Of a stretch of DNA of 64,000 nucleotides, positions 32,978 through 48,200 are shown one piece after another. Source of the stretch: Parapristionchus giblindavisi. Its lineage: Eukaryota > Nematoda > Chromadorea > Rhabditida > Diplogasteridae. Position numbers and translations under genes: made by a program. The notes beneath the pieces were generated by a model that saw only the letters and a program-made list of their open reading frames with translations, did no database searches and was not told where the DNA came from. Position 1 is the stretch's first letter; each line of letters begins with the position of its first letter. Location: assembly GCA_943737045.1 (NCBI GenBank), contig CALSFV010000003.1, positions 496,001 to 560,000 on the forward strand, written 5' to 3'.

Positions 32978-35900
32978 ATCACCACAATTTGCTTGAAACT
33001 TAACCGTTCGAGCTGCGGAAGCGCGCGTTCGACGTCTCGTAACGTCCGCTATGCTGTACAGGTAAAAGTGCGAATTTTCAGGAGCTAATTCGAGCGGGAA
33101 ATGGCCATACATGGGGTCGTTTTGCACTTTTTCGTGTCTATGGTTCCTGTTGAGACTGGACATGCTCTACTATTTCATATAGCTCAATATTTTCATAAAT
33201 ATTTTTATTGTAAATCCGAGATATGGTTACAGTGAGAGATGGATATATATGGAGAGAGAGAGGAGGAGGAGGAGAAGGTGAATCGCTCTTCACTCACTCC
33301 ATACAAAAAAGACACGCATGGCACATACACACCTCCCCTACCGCAGCGCCGGCGACCAACGCCACCTAACCCCCGTCTAGCCTACACCGAATACTGAATT
33401 TATACTTTAAAATTTCTCTGATCGCATTTTAAATTGATTTTTTTGTCGTTAAAATAGAAAAAAATAGGCCAAAATTGCCAGTGTGACTAGTTCAGCATTG
33501 CGTGCGCTCTCTAAAAGTGTGTTCACTGAATTCGTCATACCAAATTACATTTTTGTGGAAGAAAAAAGTTTGCAATTTGATACAGGCTCAAGCAAGTTAC
33601 GGTCTAGACACTCTATGCATGGGGAGAGGGAGAGGGAAGGGGGAGCGAGAGGGACGCGTACTCTATCCATTACGTCTCTGTACGACCAGAGCGAATCAGT
33701 GTATCTTTATTCGTACGTTTACAATTTACTTTGATACCTAATAATTAGCTCAAGACAAGCTGAACTCATATAAACTCACAACCGCTCATCTGTAACGCGA
33801 AATCGTCAGATAACGCGGCAATCGTTACAATTCGCACTTAAATCACCACAATTTGCTTGAAACTTATCCGTTCGAGCTGCGGAAGCGCGCGTTCGACGTC
33901 TCGTAACGTCCGCTATGCTGTACAGGTAAAAGTGCGAATTTTCAGGAGCTAATTCGAGCGGGAAATGGCCATACATGGGGCCGTTTTGCACTTTTTCGTG
34001 TCTATGGTTCCTGTTGAGACTGGGCATGCTCTACTATTTCATATAGCTCAATATTTTCATAAATATTTTTATTGTAAATCCGAGATATGGTTACAGTGAG
34101 AGATGGATATATATGGAGAGAGAGAGGAGGAGGAGGAGAAGGTGAATCGCTCTTCACTCACTCCATACAAAAAAGACACGCATGGCACATACACACCTCC
34201 CCTACCGCAGCGCCGGCGACCAACGCCACCTAACCCCCGTCTAGCCTACGCCGAATACTGAATTTATACTTTAAAACTTCTCTGATCGCATTTAAAATTG
34301 ATTTTTTTTGTCGTGAAAATAGAAAAAAATAGGCCAAAATTGCCAGTGTGACTGTTTCAGCATTGCGTGCGCTCTCTATAAGTGTGTTCACTGAATTCGT
34401 CATACCAAATTACATTTTTGTGGAAGAAAAAAGTTTGCAATTTGATACAGGCTCAAGCAAGTTACGGTCTAGACTATCTATGCATGGGGAGAGGGAGAGG
34501 GAAGGGGGAGCGAGAGGGACGCGTACTCTATCCATTGCGTCCCTGTACAACCAGAGCGAATCAGTGTATCTTTATTCGTACGTTTACAATTTACTTTGAC
34601 ACCTGATAATTAGCTCAAGACAAGCTGAACTCATATAAACTCACAACCGCTCATCTGTAACGCGAAATCGTCAGATAACGCGGCAATCGTTACAATTCGC
34701 ACTTAAATCACCACAATTTGCTTGAAACTTATCCGTTCGAGCTGCGGAAGCGCGCGTTCGACGTCTCGTAACGTCCGCTATGCTGTACAGGTAAAAGTGC
34801 GAATTTTCAGGAGCTAATTCGAGCGGGAAATGGCCATACATGGGGTCGTTTTGCACTTTTTCGTGTCTATGGTTCCTGTTGAGACTGGGCATGCTCTACT
34901 ATTTCATATAGCTCAATATTTTCATAAATATTTTTATTGTAAATCCGAGATATGGTTACAGTGAGAGATGGATATATATGGAGAGAGAGAGGAGGAGGAG
35001 GAGAAGGTGAATCGCTCTTCACTCACTCCATACAAAAAAGACACGCATGGCACATACACACCTCCCCTACCGCAGCGCCGGCGACCAACGCCACCTAACC
35101 CCCGTCTAGCCTACACCGAATACTGAATTTATACTTTAAAATTTCTCTGATCGCATTTTAAATTGATTTTTTTGTCGTTAAAATAGAAAAAAATAGGCCA
35201 AAATTGCCAGTGTGACTAGTTCAGCATTGCGTGCGCTCTCTAAAAGTGTGTTCACTGAATTCGTCATACCAAATTACATTTTTGTGGAAGAAAAAAGTTT
35301 GCAATTTGATACAGGCTCAAGCAAGTTACGGTCTAGACTATCTATGCATGGGGAGAGGGAGAGGGAAGGGGGAGCGAGAGGGACGCGTACTCTATCCATT
35401 ACGTCTCTGTACGACCAGAGCGAATCAGTGTATCTTTATTCGTACGTTTACAATTTACTTTGATACCTAATAATTAGCTCAAGACAAGCTGAACTCATAT
35501 AAACTCACAACCGCTCATCTGTAACGCGAAATCGTCAGATAACGCGGCAATCGTTACAATTCGCACTTAAATCACCACAATTTGCTTGAAACTTATCCGT
35601 TCGAGCTGCGGAAGCGCGCGTTCGACGTCTCGTAACGTCCGCTATGCTGTACAGGTAAAAGTGCGAATTTTCAGGAGCTAATTCGAGCGGGAAATGGCCA
35701 TACATGGGGCCGTTTTGCACTTTTTCGTGTCTATGGTTCCTGTTGAGACTGGGCATGCTCTACTATTTCATATAGCTCAATATTTTCATAAATATTTTTA
35801 TTGTAAATCCGAGATATGGTTACAGTGAGAGATGGATATATATGGAGAGAGAGAGGAGGAGGAGGAGAAGGTGAATCGCTCTTCACTCACTCCATACAAA

Positions 35901-38900
35901 AAAGACACGCATGGCACATACACACCTCCCCTACCGCAGCGCCGGCGACCAACGCCACCTAACCCCCGTCTAGCCTACGCCGAATACTGAATTTATACTT
36001 TAAAACTTCTCTGATCGCATTTAAAATTGATTTTTTTTGTCGTGAAAATAGAAAAAAATAGGCCAAAATTGCCAGTGTGACTGTTTCAGCATTGCGTGCG
36101 CTCTCTATAAGTGTGTTCACTGAATTCGTCATACCAAATTACATTTTTGTGGAAGAAAAAAGTTTGCAATTTGATACAGGCTCAAGCAAGTTACGGTCTA
36201 GACTATCTATGCATGGGGAGAGGGAGAGGGAAGGGGGAGCGAGAGGGACGCGTACTCTATCCATTGCGTCCCTGTACAACCAGAGCGAATCAGTGTATCT
36301 TTATTCGTACGTTTACAATTTACTTTGACACCTGATAATTAGCTCAAGACAAGCTGAACTCATATAAACTCACAACCGCTCATCTGTAACGCGAAATCGT
36401 CAGATAACGCGGCAATCGTTACAATTCGCACTTAAATCACCACAATTTGCTTGAAACTTATCCGTTCGAGCTGCGGAAGCGCGCGTTCGACGTCTCGTAA
36501 CGTCCGCTATGCTGTACAGGTAAAAGTGCGAATTTTCAGGAGCTAATTCGAGCGGGAAATGGCCATACATGGGGTCGTTTTGCACTTTTTCGTGTCTATG
36601 GTTCCTGTTGAGACTGGGCATGCTCTACTATTTCATATAGCTCAATATTTTCATAAATATTTTTATTGTAAATCCGAGATATGGTTACAGTGAGAGATGG
36701 ATATATATGGAGAGAGAGAGGAGGAGGAGGAGAAGGTGAATCGCTCTTCACTCACTCCATACAAAAAAGACACGCATGGCACATACACACCTCCCCTACC
36801 GCAGCGCCGGCGACCAACGCCACCTAACCCCCGTCTAGCCTACACCGAATACTGAATTTATACTTTAAAATTTCTCTGATCGCATTTTAAATTGATTTTT
36901 TTGTCGTTAAAATAGAAAAAATAGGCCAAAATTGCCAGTGTGACTAGTTCAGCATTGCGTGCGCTCTCTAAAAGTGTGTTCACTGAATTCGTCATACCAA
37001 ATTACATTTTTGTGGAAGAAAAAAGTTTGCAATTTGATACAGGCTCAAGCAAGTTACGGTCTAGACTATCTATGCATGGGGAGAGGGAGAGGGAAGGGGG
37101 AGCGAGAGGGACGCGTACTCTATCCATTGCGTCTCTGTACGACCAGAGCGAATCAGTGTATCTTTATTCGTACGTTTACAATTTACTTTGACACCTGATG
37201 ATTAGCTCAAGACAAGCTGAACTCATATAAACTCACAACCGCTCATCTGTAACGCGAAATCGACAGATAACGCGGCAATCGTTACAATTCGCACTTAAAT
37301 CACCACAATTTGCTTGAAACTTATCCGTTCGAGCTGCGGAAGCGCGCGTTTGACGTCTCGTAACGTCCGCTATGCTGTACAGGTAAAAGTGCGAATTTTC
37401 AGGAGCTAATTCGAGCGGGAAATGGCCATACATGGGGCCGTTTTGCACTTTTTCGTGTCTATGGTTCCTGTTGAGACTGGACATGCTCTACTATTTCATA
37501 TAGCTCAATATTTTCATAAATATTTTTATTGTAAATCCGAGATATGGTTACAGTGAGAGATGGATATATATGGAGAGAGAGAGGAGGAGGAGGAGAAGGT
37601 GAATCGCTCTTCACTCACTCCATACAAAAAAGACACGCATGGCACATACACACCTCCCCTACCGCAGCGCCGGCGACCAACGCCACCTAACCCCCGTCTA
37701 GCCTACGCCGAATACTGAATTTATACTTTAAAACTTCTCTGATCGCATTTAAAATTGATTTTTTTTGTCGTGAAAATAGAAAAAAATAGGCCAAAATTGC
37801 CAGTGTGACTGTTTCAGCATTGCGTGCGCTCTCTATAAGTGTGTTCACTGAATTCGTCATACCAAATTACATTTTTGTGGAAGAAAAAAGTTTGCAATTT
37901 GATACAGGCTCAAGCAAGTTACGGTCTAGACTATCTATGCATGGGGAGAGGGAGAGGGAAGGGGGAGCGAGAGGGACGCGTACTCTATCCATTGCGTCCC
38001 TGTACAACCAGAGCGAATCAGTGTATCTTTATTCGTACGTTTACAATTTACTTTGACACCTGATAATTAGCTCAAGACAAGCTGAACTCATATAAACTCA
38101 CAACCGCTCATCTGTAACGCGAAATCGTCAGATAACGCGGCAATCGTTACAATTCGCACTTAAATCACCACAATTTGCTTGAAACTTATCCGTTCGAGCT
38201 GCGGAAGCGCGCGTTCGACGTCTCGTAACGTCCGCTATGCTGTACAGGTAAAAGTGCGAATTTTCAGGAGCTAATTCGAGCGGGAAATGGCCATACATGG
38301 GGTCGTTTTGCACTTTTTCGTGTCTATGGTTCCTGTTGAGACTGGGCATGCTCTACTATTTCATATAGCTCAATATTTTCATAAATATTTTTATTGTAAA
38401 TCCGAGATATGGTTACAGTGAGAGATGGATATATATGGAGAGAGAGAGGAGGAGGAGGAGAAGGTGAATCGCTCTTCACTCACTCCATACAAAAAAGACA
38501 CGCATGGCACATACACACCTCCCCTACCGCAGCGCCGGCGACCAACGCCACCTAACCCCCGTCTAGCCTACACCGAATACTGAATTTATACTTTAAAATT
38601 TCTCTGATCGCATTTTAAATTGATTTTTTTGTCGTTAAAATAGAAAAAAATAGGCCAAAATTGCCAGTGTGACTAGTTCAGCATTGCGTGCGCTCTCTAA
38701 AAGTGTGTTCACTGAATTCGTCATACCAAATTACATTTTTGTGGAAGAAAAAAGTTTGCAATTTGATACAGGCTCAAGCAAGTTACGGTCTAGACTATCT
38801 ATGCATGGGGAGAGGGAGAGGGAAGGGGGAGCGAGAGGGACGCGTACTCTATCCATTGCGTCTCTGTACGACCAGAGCGAATCAGTGTATCTTTATTCGT

Positions 38901-39228
38901 ACGTTTACAATTTACTTTGACACCTGATGATTAGCTCAAGACAAGCTGAACTCATATAAACTCACAACCGCTCATCTGTAACGCGAAATCGACAGATAAC
39001 GCGGCAATCGTTACAATTCGCACTTAAATCACCACAATTTGCTTGAAACTTATCCGTTCGAGCTGCGGAAGCGCGCGTTTGACGTCTCGTAACGTCCGCT
39101 ATGCTGTACAGGTAAAAGTGCGAATTTTCAGGAGCTAATTCGAGCGGGAAATGGCCATACATGGGGCCGTTTTGCACTTTTTCGTGTCTATGGTTCCTGT
39201 TGAGACTGGACATGCTCTACTATTTCAT

Positions 39229-42200
39229 ATAGCTCAATATTTTCATAAATATTTTTATTGTAAATCCGAGATATGGTTGCAGTGAGAGATGGATATATAT
39301 GGAGAGAGAGAGGAGGAGGAGGAGAAGGTGAATCGCTCTTCACTCACTCCATACAAAAGACACGCATGGCACATACACACCTCCCCTACCGCAGCGCCGG
39401 CGACCAACGCCACCTAACCCCCGTCTAGCCTACACCGAATACTGAATTTATACTTTAAAAATTCTCTGATCGCATTTTAAATTGATTTTTTTGTCGTTAA
39501 AATAGAAAAAAATAGGCCAAAATTGCCAGTGTGACTAGTTCAGCATTGCGTGCGCTCTCTAAAAGTGTGTTCACTGAATTCGTCATACCAAATTACATTT
39601 CTGTGGAAGAAAAAAGTTTACAATTTGATACAGGCTCAAGCAAGTTACGGTCTAGACTATCTATGCATGGGGAGAGGGAGAGGGAAGGGGGAGCGAGAGG
39701 GACGCGTACTCTATCCATTGCGTCTCTGTACGACCAGAGCGAATCAGTGTATCTTTATTCGTACGTTTACAATTTACTTTGACACCTGATGATTAGCTCA
39801 AGACAAGCTGAACTCATATAAACTCACAACCGCTCATCTGTAACGCGAAATCGACAGATAACGCGGCAATCGTTACAATTCGCACTTAAATCACCACAAT
39901 TTGCTTGAAACTTATCCGTTCGAGCTGCGGAAGCGCGCGTTTGACGTCTCGTAACGTCCGCTATGCTGTACAGGTAAAAGTGCGAATTTTCAGGAGCTAA
40001 TTCGAGCGGGAAATGGCCATACATGGGGTCGTTTTGCACTTTTTCGTGTCTATGGTTCCTGTTGAGACTGGACATGCTCTACTATTTCATATAGCTCAAT
40101 ATTTTCATAAATATTTTTATTGTAAATCCGAGATATGGTTGCAGTGAGAGATGGATATATATGGAGAGAGAGAGGAGGAGGAGGAGAAGGTGAATCGCTC
40201 TTCACTCACTCCATACAAAAAAGACACGCATGGCACATACACACCTCCCCTACCGCAGCGCCGGCGACCAACGCCACCTAACCCCCGTCTAGCCTACACC
40301 GAATACTGAATTTATACTTTAAAATTTCTCTGATCGCATTTTAAATTGATTTTTTTGTCGTTAAAATAGAAAAAAAATTGGCCAAAATTGCCAGTGTGAC
40401 TAGTTCAGCATTGCGTGCGCTCTCTAAAAGTGTGTTCACTGAATTCGTCATACCAAATTACATTTCTGTGGAAGAAAAAAGTTTACAATTTGATACAGGC
40501 TCAAGCAAGTTACGGTCTAGACTATCTATGCATGGGGAGAGGGAGAGGGAAGGGGGAGCGAGAGGGACGCGTACTCTATCCATTGCGTCTCTGTACGACC
40601 AGAGCGAATCAGTGTATCTTTATTCGTACGTTTACAATTTACTTTGACACCTGATGATTAGCTCAAGACAAGCTGAACTCATATAAACTCACAACCGCTC
40701 ATCTGTAACGCGAAATCGACAGATAACGCGGCAATCGTTACAATTCGCACTTAAATCACCACAATTTGCTTGAAACTTATCCGTTCGAGCTGCGGAAGCG
40801 CGCGTTTGACGTCTCGTAACGTCCGCTATGCTGTACAGGTAAAAGTGCGAATTTTCAGGAGCTAATTCGAGCGGGAAATGGCCATACATGGGGTCGTTTT
40901 GCACTTTTTCGTGTCTATGGTTCCTGTTGAGACTGGACATGCTCTACTATTTCATATAGCTCAATATTTTCATAAATATTTTTATTGTAAATCCGAGATA
41001 TGGTTGCAGTGAGAGATGGATATATATGGAGAGAGAGAGGAGGAGGAGGAGAAGGTGAATCGCTCTTCACTCACTCCATACAAAAAAGACACGCATGGCA
41101 CATACACACCTCCCCTACCGCAGCGCCGGCGACCAACGCCACCTAACCCCCGTCTAGCCTACACCGAATACTGAATTTATACTTTAAAATTTCTCTGATC
41201 GCATTTTAAATTGATTTTTTTGTCGTTAAAATAGAAAAAAAATTGGCCAAAATTGCCAGTGTGACTAGTTCAGCATTGCGTGCGCTCTCTAAAAGTGTGT
41301 TCACTGAATTCGTCATACCAAATTACATTTCTGTGGAAGAAAAAAGTTTACAATTTGATACAGGCTCAAGCAAGTTACGGTCTAGACTATCTATGCATGG
41401 GGAGAGGGAGAGGGAAGGGGGAGCGAGAGGGACGCGTACTCTATCCATTGCGTCTCTGTACGACCAGAGCGAATCAGTGTATCTTTATTCGTACGTTTAC
41501 AATTTACTTTGACACCTGATGATTAGCTCAAGACAAGCTGAACTCATATAAACTCACAACCGCTCATCTGTAACGCGAAATCGACAGATAACGCGGCAAT
41601 CGTTACAATTCGCACTTAAATCACCACAATTTGCTTGAAACTTATCCGTTCGAGCTGCGGAAGCGCGCGTTTGACGTCTCGTAACGTCCGCTATGCTGTA
41701 CAGGTAAAAGTGCGAATTTTCAGGAGCTAATTCGAGCGGGAAATGGCCATACATGGGGTCGTTTTGCACTTTTTCGTGTCTATGGTTCCTGTTGAGACTG
41801 GACATGCTCTACTATTTCATATAGCTCAATATTTTCATAAATATTTTTATTGTAAATCCGAGATATGGTTGCAGTGAGAGATGGATATATATGGAGAGAG
41901 AGAGGAGGAGGAGGAGAAGGTGAATCGCTCTTCACTCACTCCATACAAAAAAGACACGCATGGCACATACACACCTCCCCTACCGCAGCGCCGGCGACCA
42001 ACGCCACCTAACCCCCGTCTAGCCTACACCGAATACTGAATTTATACTTTAAAATTTCTCTGATCGCATTTTAAATTGAATTTTTTGTCGTTAAAATAGA
42101 AAAAAATAGGCCAAAATTGCCAGTGTGACTAGTTCAGCATTGCGTGCGCTCTCTAAAAGTGTGTTCACTGAATTCGTCATACCAAATTACATTTTTGTGG

Positions 42201-45200
42201 AAGAAAAAAGTTTGCAATTTGATACAGGCTCAAGCAAGTTACGGTCTAGACTATCTATGCATGGGGAGAGGGAGAGGGAAGGGGGAGCGAGAGGGACGCG
42301 TACTCTATCCATTGCGTCTCTGTACGACCAGAGCGAATCAGTGTATCTTTATTCGTACGTTTACAATTTACTTTGACACCTGATGATTAGCTCAAGACAA
42401 GCTGAACTCATATAAACTCACAACCGCTCATCTGTAACGCGAAATCGACAGATAACGCGGCAATCGTTACAATTCGCACTTAAATCACCACAATTTGCTT
42501 GAAACTTATCCGTTCGAGCTGCGGAAGCGCGCGTTCGACGTCTCGTAACGTCCGCTATGCTGTACAGGTAAAAGTGCGAATTTTCAGGAGCTAATTCGAG
42601 CGGGAAATGGCCATACATGGGGTCGTTTTGCACTTTTTCGTGTCTATGGTTCCTGTTGAGACTGGACATGCTCTACTATTTCATATAGCTCAATATTTTC
42701 ATAAATATTTTTATTGTAAATCCGAGATATGGTTGCAGTGAGAGATGGATATATATGGAGAGAGAGAGGAGGAGGAGGAGAAGGTGAATCGCTCTTCACT
42801 CACTCCATACAAAAAAGACACGCATGGCACATACACACCTCCCCTACCGCAGCGCCGGCGACCAACGCCACCTAACCCCCGTCTAGCCTACACCGAATAC
42901 TGAATTTATACTTTAAAATTTCTCTGATCGCATTTTAAATTGATTTTTTTGTCGTTAAAATAGAAAAAAAATTGGCCAAAATTGCCAGTGTGACTAGTTC
43001 AGCATTGCGTGCGCTCTCTAAAAGTGTGTTCACTGAATTCGTCATACCAAATTACATTTTTGTGGAAGAAAAAAGTTTGCAATTTGATACAGGCTCAAGC
43101 AAGTTACGGTCTAGACTATCTATGCATGGGGAGAGGGAGAGGGAAGGGGGAGCGAGAGGGACGCGTACTCTATCCATTGCGTCTCTGTACGACCAGAGCG
43201 AATCAGTGTATCTTTATTCGTACGTTTACAATTTACTTTGACACCTGATGATTAGCTCAAGACAAGCTGAACTCAAATAAACTCACAACCGCTCATCTGT
43301 AACGCGAAATCGACAGATAACGCGGCAATCGTTACAATTCGCACTTAAATCACCACAATTTGCTTGAAACTTATCCGTTCGAGCTGCGGAAGCGCGCGTT
43401 CGACGTCTCGTAACGTCCGCTATGCTGTACAGGTAAAAGTGCGAATTTTCAGGAGCTAATTCGAGCGGGAAATGGCCATACATGGGGTCGTTTTGCACTT
43501 TTTCGTGTCTATGGTTCCTGTTGAGACTGGACATGCTCTACTATTTCATATAGCTCAATATTTTCATAAATATTTTTATTGTAAATCCGAGATATGGTTG
43601 CAGTGAGAGATGGATATATATGGAGAGAGAGAGGAGGAGGAGGAGAAGGTGAATCGCTCTTCACTCACTCCATACAAAAAAGACACGCATGGCACATACA
43701 CACCTCCCCTACCGCAGCGCCGGCGACCAACGCCACCTAACCCCCGTCTAGCCTACACCGAATACTGAATTTATACTTTAAAATTTCTCTGATCGCATTT
43801 TAAATTGATTTTTTTGTCGTTAAAATAGAAAAAAATAGGCCAAAATTGCCAGTGTGACTAGTTCAGCATTGCGTGCGCTCTCTAAAAGTGTGTTCACTGA
43901 ATTCGTCATACCAAATTACATTTTTGTGGAAGAAAAAAGTTTGCAATTTGATACAGGCTCAAGCAAGTTACGGTCTAGACTATCTATGCATGGGGAGAGG
44001 GAGAGGGAAGGGGGAGCGAGAGGGACGCGTACTCTATCCATTGCGTCTCTGTACGACCAGAGCGAATCAGTGTATCTTTATTCGTACGTTTACAATTTAC
44101 TTTGACACCTGATGATTAGCTCAAGACAAGCTGAACTCATATAAACTCACAACCGCTCATCTGTAACGCGAAATCGACAGATAACGCGGCAATCGTTACA
44201 ATTCGCACTTAAATCACCACAATTTGCTTGAAACTTATCCGTTCGAGCTGCGGAAGCGCGCGTTCGACGTCTCGTAACGTCCGCTATGCTGTACAGGTAA
44301 AAGTGCGAATTTTCAGGAGCTAATTCGAGCGGGAAATGGCCATACATGGGGTCGTTTTGCACTTTTTCGTGTCTATGGTTCCTGTTGAGACTGGACATGC
44401 TCTACTATTTCATATAGCTCAATATTTTCATAAATATTTTTATTGTAAATCCGAGATATGGTTGCAGTGAGAGATGGATATATATGGAGAGAGAGAGGAG
44501 GAGGAGGAGAAGGTGAATCGCTCTTCACTCACTCCATACAAAAAAGACACGCATGGCACATACACACCTCCCCTACCGCAGCGCCGGCGACCAACGCCAC
44601 CTAACCCCCGTCTAGCCTACACCGAATACTGAATTTATACTTTAAAATTTCTCTGATCGCATTTTAAATTGATTTTTTTGTCGTTAAAATAGAAAAAAAT
44701 AGGCCAAAATTGCCAGTGTGACTAGTTCAGCATTGCGTGCGCTCTTTAAAAGTGTGTTCACTGAATTCGTCATACCAAATTACATTTTTGTGGAAGAAAA
44801 AAGTTTGCAATTTGATACAGGCTCAAGCAAGTTACGGTCTAGACTATCTATGCATGGGGAGAGGGAGAGGGAAGGGGGAGCGAGAGGGACGCGTACTCTA
44901 TCCATTGCGTCTCTGTACGACCAGAGCGAATCAGTGTATCTTTATTCGTACGTTTACAATTTACTTTGACACCTGATGATTAGCTCAAGACAAGCTGAAC
45001 TCATATAAACTCACAACCGCTCATCTGTAACGCGAAATCGACAGATAACGCGGCAATCGTTACAATTCGCACTTAAATCACCACAATTTGCTTGAAACTT
45101 ATCCGTTCGAGCTGCGGAAGCGCGCGTTCGACGTCTCGTAACGTCCGCTATGCTGTACAGGTAAAAGTGCGAATTTTCAGGAGCTAATTCGAGCGGGAAA

Positions 45201-48200
45201 TGGCCATACATGGGGTCGTTTTGCACTTTTTCGTGTCTATGGTTCCTGTTGAGACTGGACATGCTCTACTATTTCATATAGCTCAATATTTTCATAAATA
45301 TTTTTATTGTAAATCCGAGATATGGTTGCAGTGAGAGATGGATATATATGGAGAGAGAGAGGAGGAGGAGGAGAAGGTGAATCGCTCTTCACTCACTCCA
45401 TACAAAAAAGACACGCATGGCACATACACACCTCCCCTACCGCAGCGCCGGCGACCAACGCCACCTAACCCCCGTCTAGCCTACACCGAATACTGAATTT
45501 ATACTTTAAAATTTCTCTGATCGCATTTTAAATTGATTTTTTTGTCGTTAAAATAGAAAAAAATAGGCCAAAATTGCCAGTGTGACTAGTTCAGCATTGC
45601 GTGCGCTCTCTAAAAGTGTGTTCACTGAATTCGTCATACCAAATTACATTTTTGTGGAAGAAAAAAGTTTGCAATTTGATACAGGCTCAAGCAAGTTACG
45701 GTCTAGACTATCTATGCATGGGGAGAGGGAGAGGGAAGGGGGAGCGAGAGGGACGCGTACTCTATCCATTGCGTCTCTGTACGACCAGAGCGAATCAGCG
45801 TATCTTTATTCGTACGTTTACAATTTACTTTGACACCTGATGATTAGCTCAAGACAAGCTGAACTCATATAAACTCACAACCGCTCATCTGTAACGCGAA
45901 ATCGACAGATAACGCGGCAATCGTTACAATTCGCACTTAAATCACCACAATTTGCTTGAAACTTATCCGTTCGAGCTGCGGAAGCGCGCGTTCGACGTCT
46001 CGTAACGTCCGCTATGCTGTACAGGTAAAAGTGCGAATTTTCAGGAGCTAATTCGAGCGGGAAATGGCCATACATGGGGTCGTTTTGCACTTTTTCGTGT
46101 CTATGGTTCCTGTTGAGACTGGACATGCTCTACTATTTCATATAGCTCAATATTTTCATAAATATTTTTATTGTAAATCCGAGATATGGTTGCAGTGAGA
46201 GATGGATATATATGGAGAGAGAGAGGAGGAGGAGGAGAAGGTGAATCGCTCTTCACTCACTCCATACAAAAAAGACACGCATGGCACATACACACCTCCC
46301 CTACCGCAGCGCCGGCGACCAACGCCACCTAACCCCCGTCTAGCCTACACCGAATACTGAATTTATACTTTAAAATTTCTCTGATCGCATTTTAAATTGA
46401 TTTTTTTGTCGTTAAAATAGAAAAAAATAGGCCAAAATTGCCAGTGTGACTAGTTCAGCATTGCGTGCGCTCTTTAAAAGTGTGTTCACTGAATTCGTCA
46501 TACCAAATTACATTTTTGTGGAAGAAAAAAGTTTGCAATTTGATACAGGCTCAAGCAAGTTACGGTCTAGACTATCTATGCATGGGGAGAGGGAGAGGGA
46601 AGGGGGAGCGAGAGGGACGCGTACTCTATCCATTGCGTCTCTGTACGACCAGAGCGAATCAGTGTATCTTTATTCGTACGTTTACAATTTACTTTGACAC
46701 CTGATGATTAGCTCAAGACAAGCTGAACTCATATAAACTCACAACCGCTCATCTGTAACGCGAAATCGACAGATAACGCGGCAATCGTTACAATTCGCAC
46801 TTAAATCACCACAATTTGCTTGAAACTTATCCGTTCGAGCTGCGGAAGCGCGCGTTCGACGTCTCGTAACGTCCGCTATGCTGTACAGGTAAAAGTGCGA
46901 ATTTTCAGGAGCTAATTCGAGCGGGAAATGGCCATACATGGGGTCGTTTTGCACTTTTTCGTGTCTATGGTTCCTGTTGAGACTGGACATGCTCTACTAT
47001 TTCATATAGCTCAATATTTTCATAAATATTTTTATTGTAAATCCGAGATATGGTTGCAGTGAGAGATGGATATATATGGAGAGAGAGAGGAGGAGGAGGA
47101 GAAGGTGAATCGCTCTTCACTCACTCCATACAAAAAAGACACGCATGGCACATACACACCTCCCCTACCGCAGCGCCGGCGACCAACGCCACCTAACCCC
47201 CGTCTAGCCTACACCGAATACTGAATTTATACTTTAAAATTTCTCTGATCGCATTTTAAATTGATTTTTTTGTCGTTAAAATAGAAAAAAATAGGCCAAA
47301 ATTGCCAGTGTGACTAGTTCAGCATTGCGTGCGCTCTCTAAAAGTGTGTTCACTGAATTCGTCATACCAAATTACATTTTTGTGGAAGAAAAAAGTTTGC
47401 AATTTGATACAGGCTCAAGCAAGTTACGGTCTAGACTATCTATGCATGGGGAGAGGGAGAGGGAAGGGGGAGCGAGAGGGACGCGTACTCTATCCATTGC
47501 GTCTCTGTACGACCAGAGCGAATCAGTGTATCTTTATTCGTACGTTTACAATTTACTTTGACACCTGATGATTAGCTCAAGACAAGCTGAACTCATATAA
47601 ACTCACAACCGCTCATCTGTAACGCGAAATCGACAGATAACGCGGCAATCGTTACAATTCGCACTTAAATCACCACAATTTGCTTGAAACTTATCCGTTC
47701 GAGCTGCGGAAGCGCGCGTTCGACGTCTCGTAACGTCCGCTATGCTGTACAGGTAAAAGTGCGAATTTTCAGGAGCTAATTCGAGCGGGAAATGGCCATA
47801 CATGGGGTCGTATTGCACTTTTTCGTGTCTATGGTTCCTGTTGAGACTGGACATGCTCTACTATTTCATATAGCTCAATATTTTCATAAATATTTTTATT
47901 GTAAATCCGAGATATGGTTGCAGTGAGAGATGGATATATATGGAGAGAGAGAGGAGGAGGAGGAGAAGGTGAATCGCTCTTCACTCACTCCATACAAAAA
48001 AGACACGCATGGCACATACACACCTCCCCTACCGCAGCGCCGGCGACCAACGCCACCTAACCCCCGTCTAGCCTACACCGAATACTGAATTTATACTTTA
48101 AAATTTCTCTGATCGCATTTTAAATTGATTTTTTTGTCGTTAAAATAGAAAAAAATAGGCCAAAATTGCCAGTGTGACTAGTTCAGCATTGCGTGCGCTC

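Larger units (their letters stand above)
29229..39228 (+). repeat. Dimeric higher-order repeat: alternating type I-like and type II units
   Basis: Type I or hybrid units (landmarks 29533, 33483, 35212, 36940, 38669) alternate with type II units (30398, 34348, 36077, 37805). The type II members at 34348, 36077 and 37805 share the same unusual changes: GACTGTTTCAG, CTCTCTATAAG and CATTTAAAATTG. This gives a repeat period of about 1729 bp. Allowing for the 2221 bp added by the palindromic element, the spacing across the insertion is also two units. Confidence 0.85.
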
